In this document: positions 11,301-23,807 of the stretch, in pieces | How the letters are laid out: every line of letters starts with the position of its first letter | Position numbering within the stretch: the first letter of the stretch is position 1 | Assembly (NCBI RefSeq): GCF_036711975.1 | Contig: NC_091972.1 | Location: 9,863,001 to 9,927,000, forward strand | Reading direction: 5' to 3' | Source: Onthophagus taurus | Lineage: Eukaryota; Arthropoda; Insecta; Coleoptera; Scarabaeidae | DNA: 64,000 bases | Notes under the pieces: generated by a model | Databases searched by the model: none | What the model was told of the DNA's origin: nothing | What the model saw: the letters and a program-made list of their open reading frames with translations, nothing else | Position numbers and translations under genes: made by a program

Positions 11301-14300
11301 CTGGCGCATTATGGCCGAAACGTACGCCAGCATTTGGATGAGCAATATCCAAATCACGTTATTGGAACAGGAAGTCTATTTCCTAGGCCGGCGCATTCGC
11401 CTGATTTAACTGGTTTAGATTTTTATCTATGGGGTGACTAAAAGGCCTAGGTTTTCAAGAGAAACCAACTACCAACGGCGATTTTTTCTACCGAAACTAG
11501 ATTAAATAAATGTATCAAGATTGATGGAAGACATTTCGAACATTTGTGAGCAATTTTTGGCTAAAATTTGATTGATGCTAAATGTTTTGGTTTATTTTGT
11601 TTTATTGTCATTATTGATGTTTGCTTGGCTCGTTTGCCTCAACACACCTCAAAAACAGTTTTGAACCAGTCCAAAGCTTGGATAAAGTAAAGTGAAGTGT
11701 GACGAACTTCAATCTAATTTCTCTTGTCCACTCTGCTGATAAAGATTTTTTTTCCCAAACCTCTAAACCTTACCATTGTCGAGATACTTCGTTCCTTACC
11801 GCGACACCCAGTGCATTACTTTTTCAATACTTCCATTATTTCTTACTTTCAGTATTATTATACGAACTAGTACATAATCTCTAGATATATAATATAGTAG
11901 CTAGTTAGATAGCAGTACTAAATTCTGTTTGATATCAATTCAAAATGACTTTTGAAGTACTTATTTAACACAGAAAATTCCAAATAAAAAACACTTAAAA
12001 AAGTAATATTTTGATTTCTGCAATTCCATTTCTTTGACAACCAAAATAATTTTAATTTTAAATTTCTAAAAACAAAACTAATATGTACAAATGCATTTGA
12101 GCAAAAATTAAATACAAATGCTTATCATGAGAGATGCAACTACGTAATTAAAAAAATATTTATACTAAATATTATTCTCACCTTATTAGTTTGACTTGAA
12201 ATTGTAACCTCACCAGTACGACCATCTTCAACTTTTTCTTCAATATTCTGCGTTACACCATCCCTATCTTTAGTAATAATTTGTTTTGTAGTTGTTTTTA
12301 CAACAACTGGAGTGGTAGGCGATTTCATATGTGGTATTTTCAAACTTGGCAAATCCTTTAAAGTTTCCGCCGCGTATTCATTCAAATCTTCATCGCTGCT
12401 TTCGCCGCTTTCATCACCTTTCTTTACTTTATATTTAACGTTAGTATCTTTAAGATCTTTGAAATGGCTCGGATCGATTTGGGCGTAATTGAGAATTAAT
12501 TCGTTAGTTACGGGATCTCTACGTGCTGTTTCAGGGTCGATATCTCCAGTTTGTGGATCTATATGTCCCCATTCAGTGTGGATTCTTCCGGTTTCCGGAT
12601 CAATTTCGCCGGAAAGTGTTAATATTTGAGTTATTTTTGTGTTTGCATCTCTTACTAAAGGATTATTCGGATCAACTTGAACAACTTTTCCGGTTTTTGG
12701 GTCAACCATGCTGTACCAAAAGACGGTTTGAGTGGTGACGTTAATTATTCGTCCAGTTTTTGGATCAATTTGACAATCTTTCGGGTTGATTTCTTTAACT
12801 TTTCCATCGGAATTTTGAGGCGAAATAAGATAAACTCGGATTAAAATAAGCTTTCCAGTTTTTGGATCAACAACTGCGTATTTCGTGTAAACATCTCCGG
12901 ATTTCGGTTCGATTTCGGATGTGGAATAAATCGGATTTCCGGATTTATCGACGTCGTTTGTTTTATAATAAATTTGTTTTGTGTCGGGATCAACTTTTAC
13001 ATTTCCTGGAGTAACTTTTTGCGATTTCGTTATTGTTCCAAGTTTCGGATCTAAAACCCCATAAATATTTGAAACATATCCTGTGTTTTGATCAACATGT
13101 CCGGTTGAATAAATATCTTGTTTTAGAATTTGATCGTAACGATCGAACAACCATAATTGTGATGTTTTCGGATCGATTTTAACATCTTTTTCGGCGAATT
13201 CTAAAAGATTACCTTTTCCATCTATTTTCGGGTCGATTGTTGACACGGAAATAACTTTTCCATAATTAGCGTCGATCTTTCCTGTTTTCGGATTAACGTA
13301 ACCTTTAACAATAATTTGTCCTGTTGTTGTATCAACGATTCCTTGTTTAATATCTTGTTGTCCCATTGGATCGACGTAAACTAATTGCCCACTTAACAAA
13401 TCAAGTTGACCATATTTGGTTAAAACTTTATTAGGTGCGTTTCGCAAACCAGTTGAGACATCCACGGAGCAATTTTTAACATCAATCGTATTCTTTTTCG
13501 CATCAATTTTTCCTGTACAAGTTATAATCGTTACTATAGGTTCAATTTCGTTACCTAAAGTAATTATTTGTCCTAAATTATCGTTTATATTATCAGTTTT
13601 GGGATCAATAACACCTTTATTAATTATAATATTTCCTTCTGGATTTCTCTCAATCGGTACTTCATCAAATCCACCAGTTTTTGGGTTCTTTATTTTTAAA
13701 ATGTACTTATTTAAATCAAGAATACCATATTTCGTTGTGATTTCGCCGGTTGTTGAATTAATTTTAGCTTTTGTCGATTCCATTTGGCTTTTATCTTTAT
13801 CAATTTCACCGTTAGGTTTTTTAACACCTATTAGAGATGATATTTCTATTGTTGGATCATTATGCCCGATAATACTAATTATTTGTCCTAACGTATTATC
13901 AACTTTTCCTGTTTTTGGATCTTTTATTCCTTCACGCAAAATAATTTGATCGCAATTTTCAGATAATTTTATTGGTTTCGCATCAACTTTACCAGTTTTT
14001 ACGTTATTGTTAATAATTTTTTCGCTCTTTGGATCAATTAGACCATAAATAGATTCAATTAATCCCGTATCTGGGTTAAATGTGGCTAAAGATTGTTCGG
14101 TATGTCCTTTTTCTGGATCTAATTTTCCCGTTTTAGGATCAACCTTAGTAGTAATAACCGTTATTTTTATTAATCGTTTTTTGGGTACTAAGGTTTTTGA
14201 TGATTCAATTGGCTCAATGGCAAAAACTTGTCCAGCAATCGGTTCTGATTTGTTTGTTAAAAGTTTATTTCCACCAACCAAAATTTGATTTGTGTTAGGT

Positions 14301-17300
14301 TCAACTTTTCCTTGAACTATTTCGTTTTTACCAGTTGCTGTATCATAAACAATAACATTTCCGGTTTTTGGTTCAATCAGGCCATATTTTGTTTCAACAA
14401 AACCATTATCATCAACCAATCCGGTCAGATTTTCAACCAAACCACTTTCAGGAATGACTTGTCCCGTTTTTGGATCTTTTTTAACCGTAATAACCATAAC
14501 TTTAACAATATTTTGTTTAGGTACCAATCCAATTTTCTTCGGAGATGTTTTAACACTGTCTGGTTTAATTGGCGTCGGTTTCGAAACGTCAGCTTTAACC
14601 GGAGTTTTAACAATTTCCGTTTTCGTCACTGTTTCGACTTGTTTAACAGGAGAAGGAGCCACTTTAGGTGTTTGTTGTTTAACTGGACTTTCAGTAACAA
14701 GCACTTTTGGTGGAGCAACTTCCTTAATGACAGGAGTTGTTTTTGGTGCCAATAATTGTTTTTCAACTAAACCATCAATAACAGGTTCTTTAATTTCAAC
14801 TTTAAAACTACGTCCAAAATGTGAATCAACTTTATCTGATTTTGGATTAACAAAACCGCCTTTAAAGACAACTTCACCTGTACTGGGTTGTACTTGACCT
14901 TGACGAGTATCAACAACTCCAGTTGTGTGCTCGAATAATGTTAAAGAACCATCAACTGGGTCTAGTAAACCAGATTTAGTGATGATCTTGGTTTTTGTTG
15001 CGTCATAAAGTGCTGAGTTAGTTTCTGGTACAGCTGATTTATCAATAAGATTTTTCTTCGAATCCAACTTTCCTGTGCAAGTTGTTACTGTTATTTCTGG
15101 ATCAACTTCTGAACCAATTTGTATCATTCTACATAAACCTTTCTCAGGGTAATCATTCACAACGATCGTTCCATCTTCTTTCGTTTCAATTGGTAAATCA
15201 ACTTTTTTACCTGATTTATCAATAAATGAGATTCTCATCAATTTTATGTTGATTATTCCGTGTTTTGTAACAACTTCACCAGTTTGTGGATTCACTATTC
15301 CATTATGCATCTCTGTACTTGTCGTTGATGGGATTAATTTATTCGTGGCAGGATCTATTTTACCAACGGTTGAGTTAACAACACAAACCGATTTGGGAAT
15401 TTCTAAATTGACGACTGTAACTGTATTTGGATCGATTTTTCCCGTTTTAGGGTTAACATTGTTTGAATCAATGATGATTTTATTAGGATTTTCTGTGTTA
15501 ACGGATGAAACGATTGGTTTTCCAGTTTTTTTATCTTTTTGGATAACTTTGCCGTTTTGCAAGTCAACTTTTCCATTTCTAAACTCAACGACATTTTCAA
15601 CCGGATCGTAAGTTGCCGTTAATTTCTCAACCAAACCGTTCTCAGTATCAATTTGTCCCGTTTTTTGATTACGTTGTGTTGTAATCACTACGATGTTTAT
15701 TAAGCGTTTTTTCGGGATTAATTTTGATGGTGTTTTTTCTGATGTATCTTCCGGTTCTTCAACAATAGTAATTAATTGTCCGCTGTTGTTATCTAGATTT
15801 CCCTGGGCATTTAAAACAGGTCCTGATAATAAAATTTGACCGGTTGTAGGTAAAATTTTTCCATTTACAGTTGTTTTTTGTCCAGTTTTCGGATCAGTAA
15901 TAACGATCGATCCATCTTTTTTAATCACTCCATATTTCGAATCAATATCGCCATTAGAAGACTCAATGCCGACAGATTGATCAACTGTACCTTTATCAAC
16001 ATGTAAATGACCAGATTTTGCATCTTTAGGAGCGGTTATAACCATGATTTTAATAAGTTTTGTTGTTTTAGCAACTGGTTGTTGCTTTGTTGGGGTTGGC
16101 ACCGGTGTTACATCAATGGGTTGTTGTTCACTAACGTCTAATTTAACTGATCTTCCATATCCAGCGTCGACTTTTCCAGCTTTTGGGTTATAAATTCCTC
16201 TAAATACGATTCCTTTAGCATTAGGATCATAATTTCCGTGTTTTACTTCATATTTATTCGACTTTGGATCAATACAAGTTAAAGTTGATTGTACAGGATT
16301 GAAAATACCATGTTTTGTGTGTACTACATTATTGGTTTCATCAAAAAATCCTAAAGATTCATCAGAATGGGCCGTTTGGGTGTCAAAACCTTTTTTTGGG
16401 TCAGTTTTTGATGCAGCCGATTTGATTGGAATCTCTGATTTATCTTCTAAAGAAATCTGTAGGATTTGACTCATACTATCATCTTGTTTTCCCGTTAATG
16501 GATCAATTACTCCGGATAAAATAATAATATTTCCGTTTTCATCCAAATGTATTGGCGTTTCAACGGAATCTCTTTTAATTGTTTTTGAAGATAAATTAAC
16601 AATTCCATATTTAGTGATAATATTCCCATTTTCCATAACACCTTTTGAAATTTCTTTGTGTGCCTTAGCTGGATCTAATTGACCAGTTGTTGGGTTTCTC
16701 CTTGCAGTAACAGATGTAACTGACACAGTTGGTTTTAAATCACTTTCTAAACGAACGATTTGTATTAAGTTTGAATCGATTTTTCCCGTTTTAGGATCGG
16801 AAACTCCGTCTTTAATGATAAATTCGCCGTTTAGGTTGGTTTCAATTGGTTTAACTTTGCTTCCTTTTTGATCAGAATACAATATTTGTTTCTTTTCTGG
16901 TGAAATTGTTCCCACTTTCGTATCAATTTCTCCAGTTGATGGATCGTAAACGGCGTAACACTCCTCAGTAAATCCTTTTTGTTCGTCGACAGCACCAGTT
17001 TTAGGATCTCTTTTAGAAGTAATTATTTTAATTTTCACGATACGCTTTTTCGGTTTTAAAACTTGACTTTGCAGAGTCTCTGTAAAACCAATTATTTGTC
17101 CGCTTGTTGGATCAGCTTTTCCGGTTCTCGGATCGATTACGTTTCCTTTAACAATAATTATTTGTTTCGTTAAAGGATCGACAATTCCCTGTAATACTTC
17201 TTGTTGATTATTTTCCGGGTTAATAATCGTCATCGTTCCTTTTTGTGGATTAATCACACCGTAATTAGTTTCGATTAAACCAGTCTTAGAACTTTGAGTT

Positions 17301-19754
17301 CCTTTAATACAATCCAATTGACTATGCTCCAAATCAAGTTTTCCTGTTTTAGGATCTTTTTTAAGCGTTGTTATATAAATATTAATTTTTTTGATAGTTT
17401 CAATCGGAAGAGGATCTTTTGTATAACGTTCGTTATCTAAGAAAGCTTCACTATCAGTTTTCGGGCTTTTTAATTTTGCTTTTAACTCTTCGTCTTGTCC
17501 AGGAACGTAACTAAACGCAAATCCTTTTTCACGTTTCATCGGTGGAGATTGTTGCGTTGTAACTTCACCAGGTAATTGATTTGGTTGATCGTAAGAAAAT
17601 CTGGATGGTTTTTTAGGCGTTGATTGTTGTTGAGAAGGTTCGTAATCGTATTGTTTCGTATGTCCAGCCAATTCGGGTTGTTGTTTTTCTTTCTTTTGAC
17701 GGTCGTCTGCTTTAACGGGAACCGTTTTTGGCGGAGAAGGCGTTTTTTCTGATTTTTTATCACGTTTCGAGCCGAGAAACAATAAACCAGGGCTCTAATG
17801 TAAACACATGCAAAAAGAAAAAAAATAACTATAGATATACACGTGCAAAATAAAAATTATTTACTTCTCTAAAAAAACGCCACTGTTCTTACTTCTATTT
17901 CTACCATTTTTTTTTAATTCAAACTTTTCATATAATATTAAAGCATATTTTTTATAAACACAAACGAACTTACCTTTGATCTCTTTTCTGGAGACGATTT
18001 TTTCTCTTTCTCAGAATCTTTGTGTTCACCATTTTGTTCCGGGAGATTCGCATCTTTATTTTCTTTATTTTTATCAGCTATCTCTTTTTTGGGACTGGTT
18101 AAAGAACGCTCTTCAGAGACAGGAGACTTCTGAAACATTTAACATATATTTTATTAAATCAAATTGCAAAATTTGATATTTTGAGGTTGGATATGTCAAA
18201 TGTCATTTTGACGTTTAAATGTCATATTTAATAGAAATGTCATTTTGACGTGCTTCAATTTTTGATTTTACAACATTAAAATGCATTAAACACAAAATCT
18301 AGAGGTGAAAACGATTTCTTTGTAAGAAACTAAAATAAACTTAAATAAAAAACGTCATTTTGACAGTTACTGTCAAATTTTAATATACAAATTTAATTTT
18401 ACCTGTTCCTTCTTTGAATCCTTTGATTTATCCTTTTTACTTGGTTTTTTCGAAGCGAAATGATTGTCAATATCCGGAATATGTTCTGGTGGATGAGACA
18501 TTGTATGGCGTTTGTTGCCTTCGTAATTATCTTCATCCATTGCACCACCTCCTAAAGCTTTTACAACGATTTTAATACTTAAGTTACAAATTTTTGATCG
18601 ACTTACGATCCATGCTTCTGGAAGTTAATCGACGTCCGGTAAGTGATCGTTCGAAATGTGGAGCAGGACGATCGATGGGTGTACGTTTCGTTTCGTAATG
18701 AGTTCTTCCCGAATACCTAAATTTGGACCCTAATTTCGGGAATAACGAAGATTTTTGTTTCGTTTCGGGCGACATTAACCGGAAAAATGTGTGGTGTTCA
18801 ACGCAAGTTTTCCATAATTTTTCGGCAGCTCTATGATTAGCTAATTTGAACCCAATGGTTGATTCGAATTGTTCAAATTCTCCAGGACGAATTTTAATAT
18901 AAAAATTGTGTCGTTTGTAGCTTATTTTTAAGATTTTCGGCCAAGCAAAACGATTAATTCGCAATTGATCCCGATAAACTAATAAACCAGATGCGCAAAC
19001 ACCTAACATTATGTCGACACCTTCGGAATCTTTAGCTGAATGTAAATCGACGCCGTACATGGCTAATTTTTTAGCATTTTCTAAATAGTGTAATTCAGCT
19101 TCTGCGGGACTTTGGCCTCTATGAGTCTTGTGAAGTTCCATAACTTTAGATTCGAGTTCACCGCTTTGATTCGGTGCAAATTTGAATGTAGAGAGATAAT
19201 TTGTACCCATTGAATCGGCATCGTAATCTCCTAACTCAGATTGAACGAGATACGATCCTAATAGTGCGTGAGTAACAAAAGAACACGGAAGACGATTGTT
19301 GAGAATATCGTTGCGTATTTGAAGACATAAATGATATCGAGTGATGTCTTCTTGTAGTTGAGCCGGATCGGGCGGATAAAATTTAACGGCAAAATTAAAT
19401 TGCCACGGTTCGGATTTCATAACTTTTCCAATTCTTTCTTCAAGATCTAACCAATTTCTTGGGTCATGTCTATCGCTGTAGAGTAATCCGAAATAATCTT
19501 TTTCTATTATATTTATAGATTCGCATACTTTTAACAAAAGTTCTTGGCCTTTTGCTCGTCGCTATTAAAAAAATCAAATTTGATATTTATATTTTATTTA
19601 GATTGAAATTACTTACATCGATATAAATATCGAGCACAGTTCCATCTAGCAATGTTATTTTTGCTAGGGCATTTCCAGATTTACTAGGCGAAGAAAGCTT
19701 GTTGGATGGTGATTGATTTTCGGTTCCGATTGCCATCTTCTTTTCTTCAGGCAT
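8344..19754 (-). CDS. cora: Coracle, protein 4.1 family FERM protein with giant repeat exon
   Basis: Membrane-skeleton protein of insect septate junctions; its FERM domain binds neurexin-type membrane proteins. Nine coding exons on the minus strand: 19617-19754, 18607-19561, 18403-18551, 17974-18129, 12182-17794, 9301-9519, 8943-9041, 8582-8794, 8344-8526 (7725 nt, 2574 aa). Residues 33-320 form the FERM lobes ([36 protein letters not shown], the [13 protein letters not shown] core of lobe C), followed by the FERM-adjacent segment. Residues 365-466 are Lys/Glu/Ser-rich. Residues 467-2337 come from one 5,613-bp exon of DPKTG-type repeats. The exon at 9301-9519 carries the family block [18 protein letters not shown]. 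The last two exons encode the conserved 4.1 C-terminal domain ([18 protein letters not shown] ... [18 protein letters not shown]). The start [10 protein letters not shown] is the first ATG after an acceptor, so an untranslated leader exon is expected upstream. Confidence 0.95.
10381..10870 (+). mobile_element. Non-LTR retrotransposon (LINE) reverse transcriptase fragment
   Basis: Plus-strand pieces in more than one frame match successive reverse transcriptase blocks: [15 protein letters not shown] near 10440-10500, [14 protein letters not shown] near 10590-10630, [17 protein letters not shown] near 10660-10715, and the catalytic YADDLAVVI near 10758-10785. The YADDLAVVI form and block spacing fit R1/Jockey-like LINEs. 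Only part of the domain remains and it is broken by frame changes and a stop soon after YADD. It lies antisense in a coracle intron and abuts a mariner-like fragment. Confidence 0.8.
10880..11560 (+). mobile_element. Mariner/IS630-like transposase fragment
   Basis: The plus strand encodes, from about 11112 to 11441, a DDE transposase C-terminal region: [39 protein letters not shown], then [17 protein letters not shown] and [16 protein letters not shown]. The last motif is the ARSPDLTPLDFFLWG signature of this superfamily. The region around the second catalytic aspartate between NGEKLY and the HLDEQYP segment is missing, so it is internally deleted. Upstream to 10880 are weaker DNA-binding-domain pieces ([21 protein letters not shown]). 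Inactive relic. Confidence 0.85.
13195..17406 (-). repeat. cora: Three tandem copies of a four-module cassette in the coracle giant exon
   Basis: Reading the translated exon, I can align twelve modules of about 100-115 residues in three cassettes of order A-A'-B-C. A modules open with a (P)KKRLIKI-x-VIT-like strand followed by a DPKTG turn (starts near 17406, 17070, 16075, 15722, 14527, 14190). B modules start near 16735, 15387 and 13846; C modules near 16430, 15095 and 13532, two of them opening with TCTGK(I/L)D. Each module carries KYG-type and NPKTGKVD-type turns. The cassettes run about 17406-16078, 16078-14528 and 14528-13195. A Pro/Lys/Val-rich linker (about 14540-14775) pads the end of the second. 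Copies are diverged, so the tripling is old. Confidence 0.85.
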
Positions 19755-20959
19755 TCTCCTCTAAAATTAAATAATTTAAGTTGAGACAAAGATAAAAATA
19801 AAACTTTAAACTTAAGCTGAATAATTGTGGTTTTGTTATAATCTTACTAATAAAACCACAAAGTATCTAATTCTAACGGAAAATTAGATGTTTGATTCGT
19901 CACCGATAACTTTCTCTATATTTTATGGGTTAAAATACACAAAAAAATGTTTAACAATAGTATAATTTATTGATAAGTTTATTATCAAATAAAACGAAAA
20001 GATGACAAGATTAAGTTTGATTAATAAGATAAAAAAATGTAATAAAATAATTCAAAACATTATGTACTGCTCATCATAAAATTCTTGAAATACGCAAGAG
20101 AAATGTATAAGCAAAGTTATTCATTCCTATAAATAACCAATTTAAAGAGACAGACAGTGATGCAATCCATACTACCATTTGAAACAAACATGTTTGAAAT
20201 TAAACAAATAAATAATTCAAAACGCAAGTTGTTTGAATTAACCAAAATAACTGTTTCTAATGAAGTTATTATAACATAATCATTATATTAAAACATTATT
20301 TCCTGTCTTTCACTTCATGACATGAATATGACTCATTAATATGTAAGCATAGAACAAGAAAAATTAAGAACAGATAAGAAACAATTACGCATGCATCTAG
20401 TATTAGTCATAAATACAGTTAGAATGTAATTCAATGAAAAGAACAAAAAAGAAGTTGTTTTAAGCTGATACACTTTATGGAATTAAAAAAAAATTAGGAA
20501 TGTTGAGAATTCCAAATAAACTTGTTCACAGCTATAAATAATCATATAAAAACTCGTCAATGACGTAACGTCTTCATATATGCAATAAAACGACTAAATT
20601 GTTTATTCTAGATTAAATAATTAAAGAATAAATGAGAAGGATAACGAGAAATGAAATATATGGAATTTAATAAACTTATAATTGAGTGAATATTTTTTAA
20701 AATGGAAATAATGGTGAGACATTTTTCCAAAGAATGGTTGCAGAAATTAGAGACAGAATTATGTCATTAATTCATATGCTATTACACAAAAAATGTTGTA
20801 TATTGTTGTAAACGACTCCTTGGCCTTGTTTATACCAATAACTATTGTTCAGAGTTTCTGTATATTTTATTTTGTAATTACCAACTCTTTTTTTTTATCG
20901 TGTATACGCTGTTGATTTTAAACTGATTTTAAAATGAAAGCAACCAGAGAAATGAGTCG

Positions 20960-21620
20960 TTACTCCCTCGCTATATTTTCATGTCATGATGCCCGAAACT
21001 ATTCGTTGAAAATAATGTTTATCCTTTTTTAGCTCTCGAAGAAGCGGCAGTGCTGGGACGAAATTAGCAACATAAGTCTTCACAAAGTTTTCATCAACCC
21101 AAGTTTAATGTGAAAACGATGATGTAGAGGAGAATGCATGATATTGAGTTCCTTCATTAAATCATTATAAGTACCAGCAAACGTACAAAACGAATTTTGC
21201 ACATTGTAAAATTTCTGGGCACCGTGAAAAAGCAGTTAAGTCGCCTTTACCAAATTTTACAGAAGAGCCAAAACAATATCAATTAAGAAAATTGCAGAAA
21301 AAGTAATATACGGATCATTCATTTTTATAACTAAAGTGTATTCATTTGCTCACGGGTGGCAGATAAATAGAGAAAACGTATCATTTCCTTTCTTTTTCAA
21401 GTCGAAATTTTTGTTTCTTTGGCTGTTAAGTTCTACTCTTTTAGACGGAAACCAAGAAGTTCTGATTTTATTGCTTTGACAACCTCAAATCACGTAGTAA
21501 TCACTTAGCCCGCCTTGAACAATCAAATGTGGCTCGACAGAACTGGGATATTGAGTAAATATGGAGTCAAGTCAGCACACTGTTCATCGGAACTGTCTGA
21601 ATATCAGTTATTATCTCCAC
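20960..21620 (-). mobile_element. Decayed transposon-type ORF with HIKLGLMK motif
   Basis: On the minus strand, broken frames read LTPYLLNIPVLSSH, then SELLGFRLKE near 21460, then HRFHIKLGLMKTF and FVPALPLLRELKKDKHYF between about 21140 and 21020. These segments, in this order, resemble a multi-copy arthropod ORF family whose members carry SSRLKEKNLL and PLHIKLGLMK blocks and are usually treated as transposon-derived. I cannot name the superfamily with confidence. Many stops make it a fossil. Confidence 0.5.
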
Positions 21621-22262
21621 AACATTTGTTGATACCGGTAAGCTTGCATTGCAAAAAACAAGTTTTATGGCAGAAGGCAATTTAGGAAATTTCCTTTATA
21701 ATAATTGTTCTTGTGATTTCCCGTCATATCAATGGAACTGAAAAGGTATACTTTCTCTTACCTTTCATTTACTGTGCCAATAACACAGCTAACACAGCAT
21801 ATATGGGGACTTCATCGCTCGTTTTGATCACCGATTAAAACACCAAAATAGGTTTTTTCACATTTTCAGAAAATGGGCAGTTTTGTGACATCACCAGAAG
21901 TCCTCCAGAAATATATTAAAACATTTCAAGAGAAATTTCGCAAACGAACAACGCGTTTCACTTGACAATTTCGTCATTGAAAAAACTTTCTTAACTACAC
22001 AAAACCACACAATCCGAAACTCGAAAGAAGATTGAATAAAAGAATAATACGATTCATTTTTACGTTATTTTTGTATTGTAAAATGTAGTCCTTCTAAATT
22101 ACCCCCCCATAAAATTTACTACCTGCCAATATGACACGAATTTTTTTTCTATTATTAGAAAGGCATTGTGAAACTAATGGGCTGAACTGTGTTACCAAAA
22201 CAGTCACAGCTAATGTTATTGGATGATTCGTAGTTTAAAATGGGTATACTAAACAAATTATT

Positions 22263-22535
22263 GGAACCATAAACAATAAGGAACATCCAGAAACTTTGAG
22301 ATACAAGTTCCAGGAACACGCAACATAAACACAATGTTCGTTTGTGTTCCTTTCGGTGTGGACGTAGTTTAATTATATTTATCGCTAAATACGGAAACAA
22401 GAACTTGTAGGAACATTTCTTTCTGCAACCATAAACATTAAGGAACATCCAGAAACTTTAAGATACAAGTTCCAGAAGCAAGCAACATAAACATAATGTT
22501 CTTTTGTGTTCTTTTCGGTGTGGACGTAGCTTAAG
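22263..22535. repeat. Duplicated ~110-bp unit
   Basis: The unit beginning accataaacaataaggaaca and ending ttcggtgtggacgtagttta occurs at 22266-22372 and, with few changes, at 22428-22534 (period about 162 bp). Its function is unknown. The open frame across the first copy on the minus strand (22155-22448) follows from the repeat rather than from a gene. Confidence 0.7.
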
Positions 22536-23356
22536 AAAAAAAGTGATTATTGGCGAAATTATCTTAATTCCAAAAAGATTTATTTTATACTCATTAAAAA
22601 ATTTAAAATAATGTTTTCTAATACTTACTCGTTGCTATAAATAATCATTTAAAAATCAGCCAATGACGTAATGTCTTTGAAAAAACAAGATTGTTGGGAC
22701 CAAATTAAATAATTGGAGATTAAATAAGGAGAAGAAAGCTCATGCGAATTATTAGGGACACAAGAAGGAAGCAATTATTAAAAAGCATTTTTATAAAAAT
22801 CTTAAGTACTTGTAGGAAGGATAACTTAATTGCAAAAATACTTTATAATTTTATTCGTTTTATCGATAAAACTTGCAAAAAACAAAATATAGATGGCGTA
22901 AGTACACTTAGCATAGTTCTTTGATATTCGATTAATCAAAAAAATCAATTTATTTTTCTCGGTAATTTTAAGCGATTAGAAACCGTTTAAATGTTCAATA
23001 AGACTTCAATTAAAACGAGCTTTAACTTTGACCTCTTATTCTATCAAAAGTAATATAACCTAAATTATCTAGGTCACTTATTTTAAAATCCCTATTTCAA
23101 AGACAAACTCTTAAAACATACATTAAACTAAGTTCAATTTGATATTAAATTCAAAAATACTTCCTTTATTGTATACTTTTTACGCTGGGTACTGTTATAT
23201 ACGCAACGAGCTACCTGTTAACGCCCAACATTTTAATAGGTCGCGGCGCGTAATCTTTATTGTAAAACGTTAAATATTAACTCCAAGTAAACTACCAAGC
23301 CCCTTCTCTAAACTTTTATCAGTATGCTTTTATATTTACTTTTATTAAAATCTTAC

Positions 23357-23760
23357 CTCGTCGATTACAGGTGTTATCCATTCAGTTTTTAATCAGTACT
23401 TGTATATTTTCTTTTTTTTTTTCTTTTGCCCGCGATTTGTATTGGTGACAGTTAAGAGGAACTCAACACATCGAAGTAAACTGGGATCGGCACATACATA
23501 GAAAGAGGTATAAACAACAAACAACACCGATATACACACACACGCACACTAACCGAAATCGCTACTGTTATTTATTGATAATCCGATTTAAATCCGAATC
23601 AGTTCGGTGTCGGTTTTTTATCATTGAATTCTCGAATCGAGCGGATTATTTATAATGATGATCTCTGTGAAAACGATGACCGTTTGCGATTCGTTTGTGG
23701 TTTGTGTGTTGTTAGATCGGTACTACTTTTCATGCGTACGTATAGATGGCTCTGAATGGA
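23357..23760 (-). promoter_or_regulatory. Candidate coracle leader exon and promoter region
   Basis: On the minus strand a consensus donor (GAG|GTAAGA, exon edge 23357) precedes the long first intron. The sequence to its right (23400-23760) is more GC-balanced than its surroundings and has an (AC)n run near 23533-23552. This suits an untranslated first exon and promoter, since the coding ATG at 19754 lies just after an acceptor. The transcription start is not defined. Confidence 0.35.
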
Positions 23761-23807
23761 TAACATGGACGGCGATGTAGGTATACAACGTCGTCGCAGA
23801 CTGTACC

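Larger units (their letters stand above)
9520..12181 (-). other. Coracle intron with nested transposon relics
   Basis: A 2.66-kb intron just downstream of the giant exon. Apart from the LINE fragment (10381-10870) and the mariner-like fragment (10880-11560) listed separately, I see no gene in 9520-10380 or 11560-12181. Confidence 0.6.
20526..22680. repeat. Pair of direct repeats about 2.1 kb apart
   Basis: A block of about 50 bp (gctataaataatcat ... aatgacgtaa(c/t)gtctt) occurs at 20532-20575 and again at 22635-22678 in the same orientation, with weaker similarity for another ~60 bp (taaataatt, aataaggagaa). The pair brackets the decayed ORF at 20960-21620 and the 22.3-22.5 kb duplication. 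It may mark the edges of one old insertion or be two copies of a small interspersed repeat. Confidence 0.5.
19761..23356 (-). other. Probable coracle first intron
   Basis: About 3.6 kb between the first coding exon and a plausible leader-exon donor (minus-strand GTAAGA at 23351-23356). No host gene is visible. It holds an old minus-strand transposon-type ORF relic (20960-21620), a pair of direct repeats around it, and a 100-bp duplication near 22.3-22.5 kb, all listed separately. Confidence 0.45.

Noticed and set aside
13416-14897. Long plus-strand open frames opposite the coracle giant exon
   Set aside because: They mirror the periodic DPKTG coding of the minus strand; their composition is that of an antisense shadow and no splice or start context supports them.
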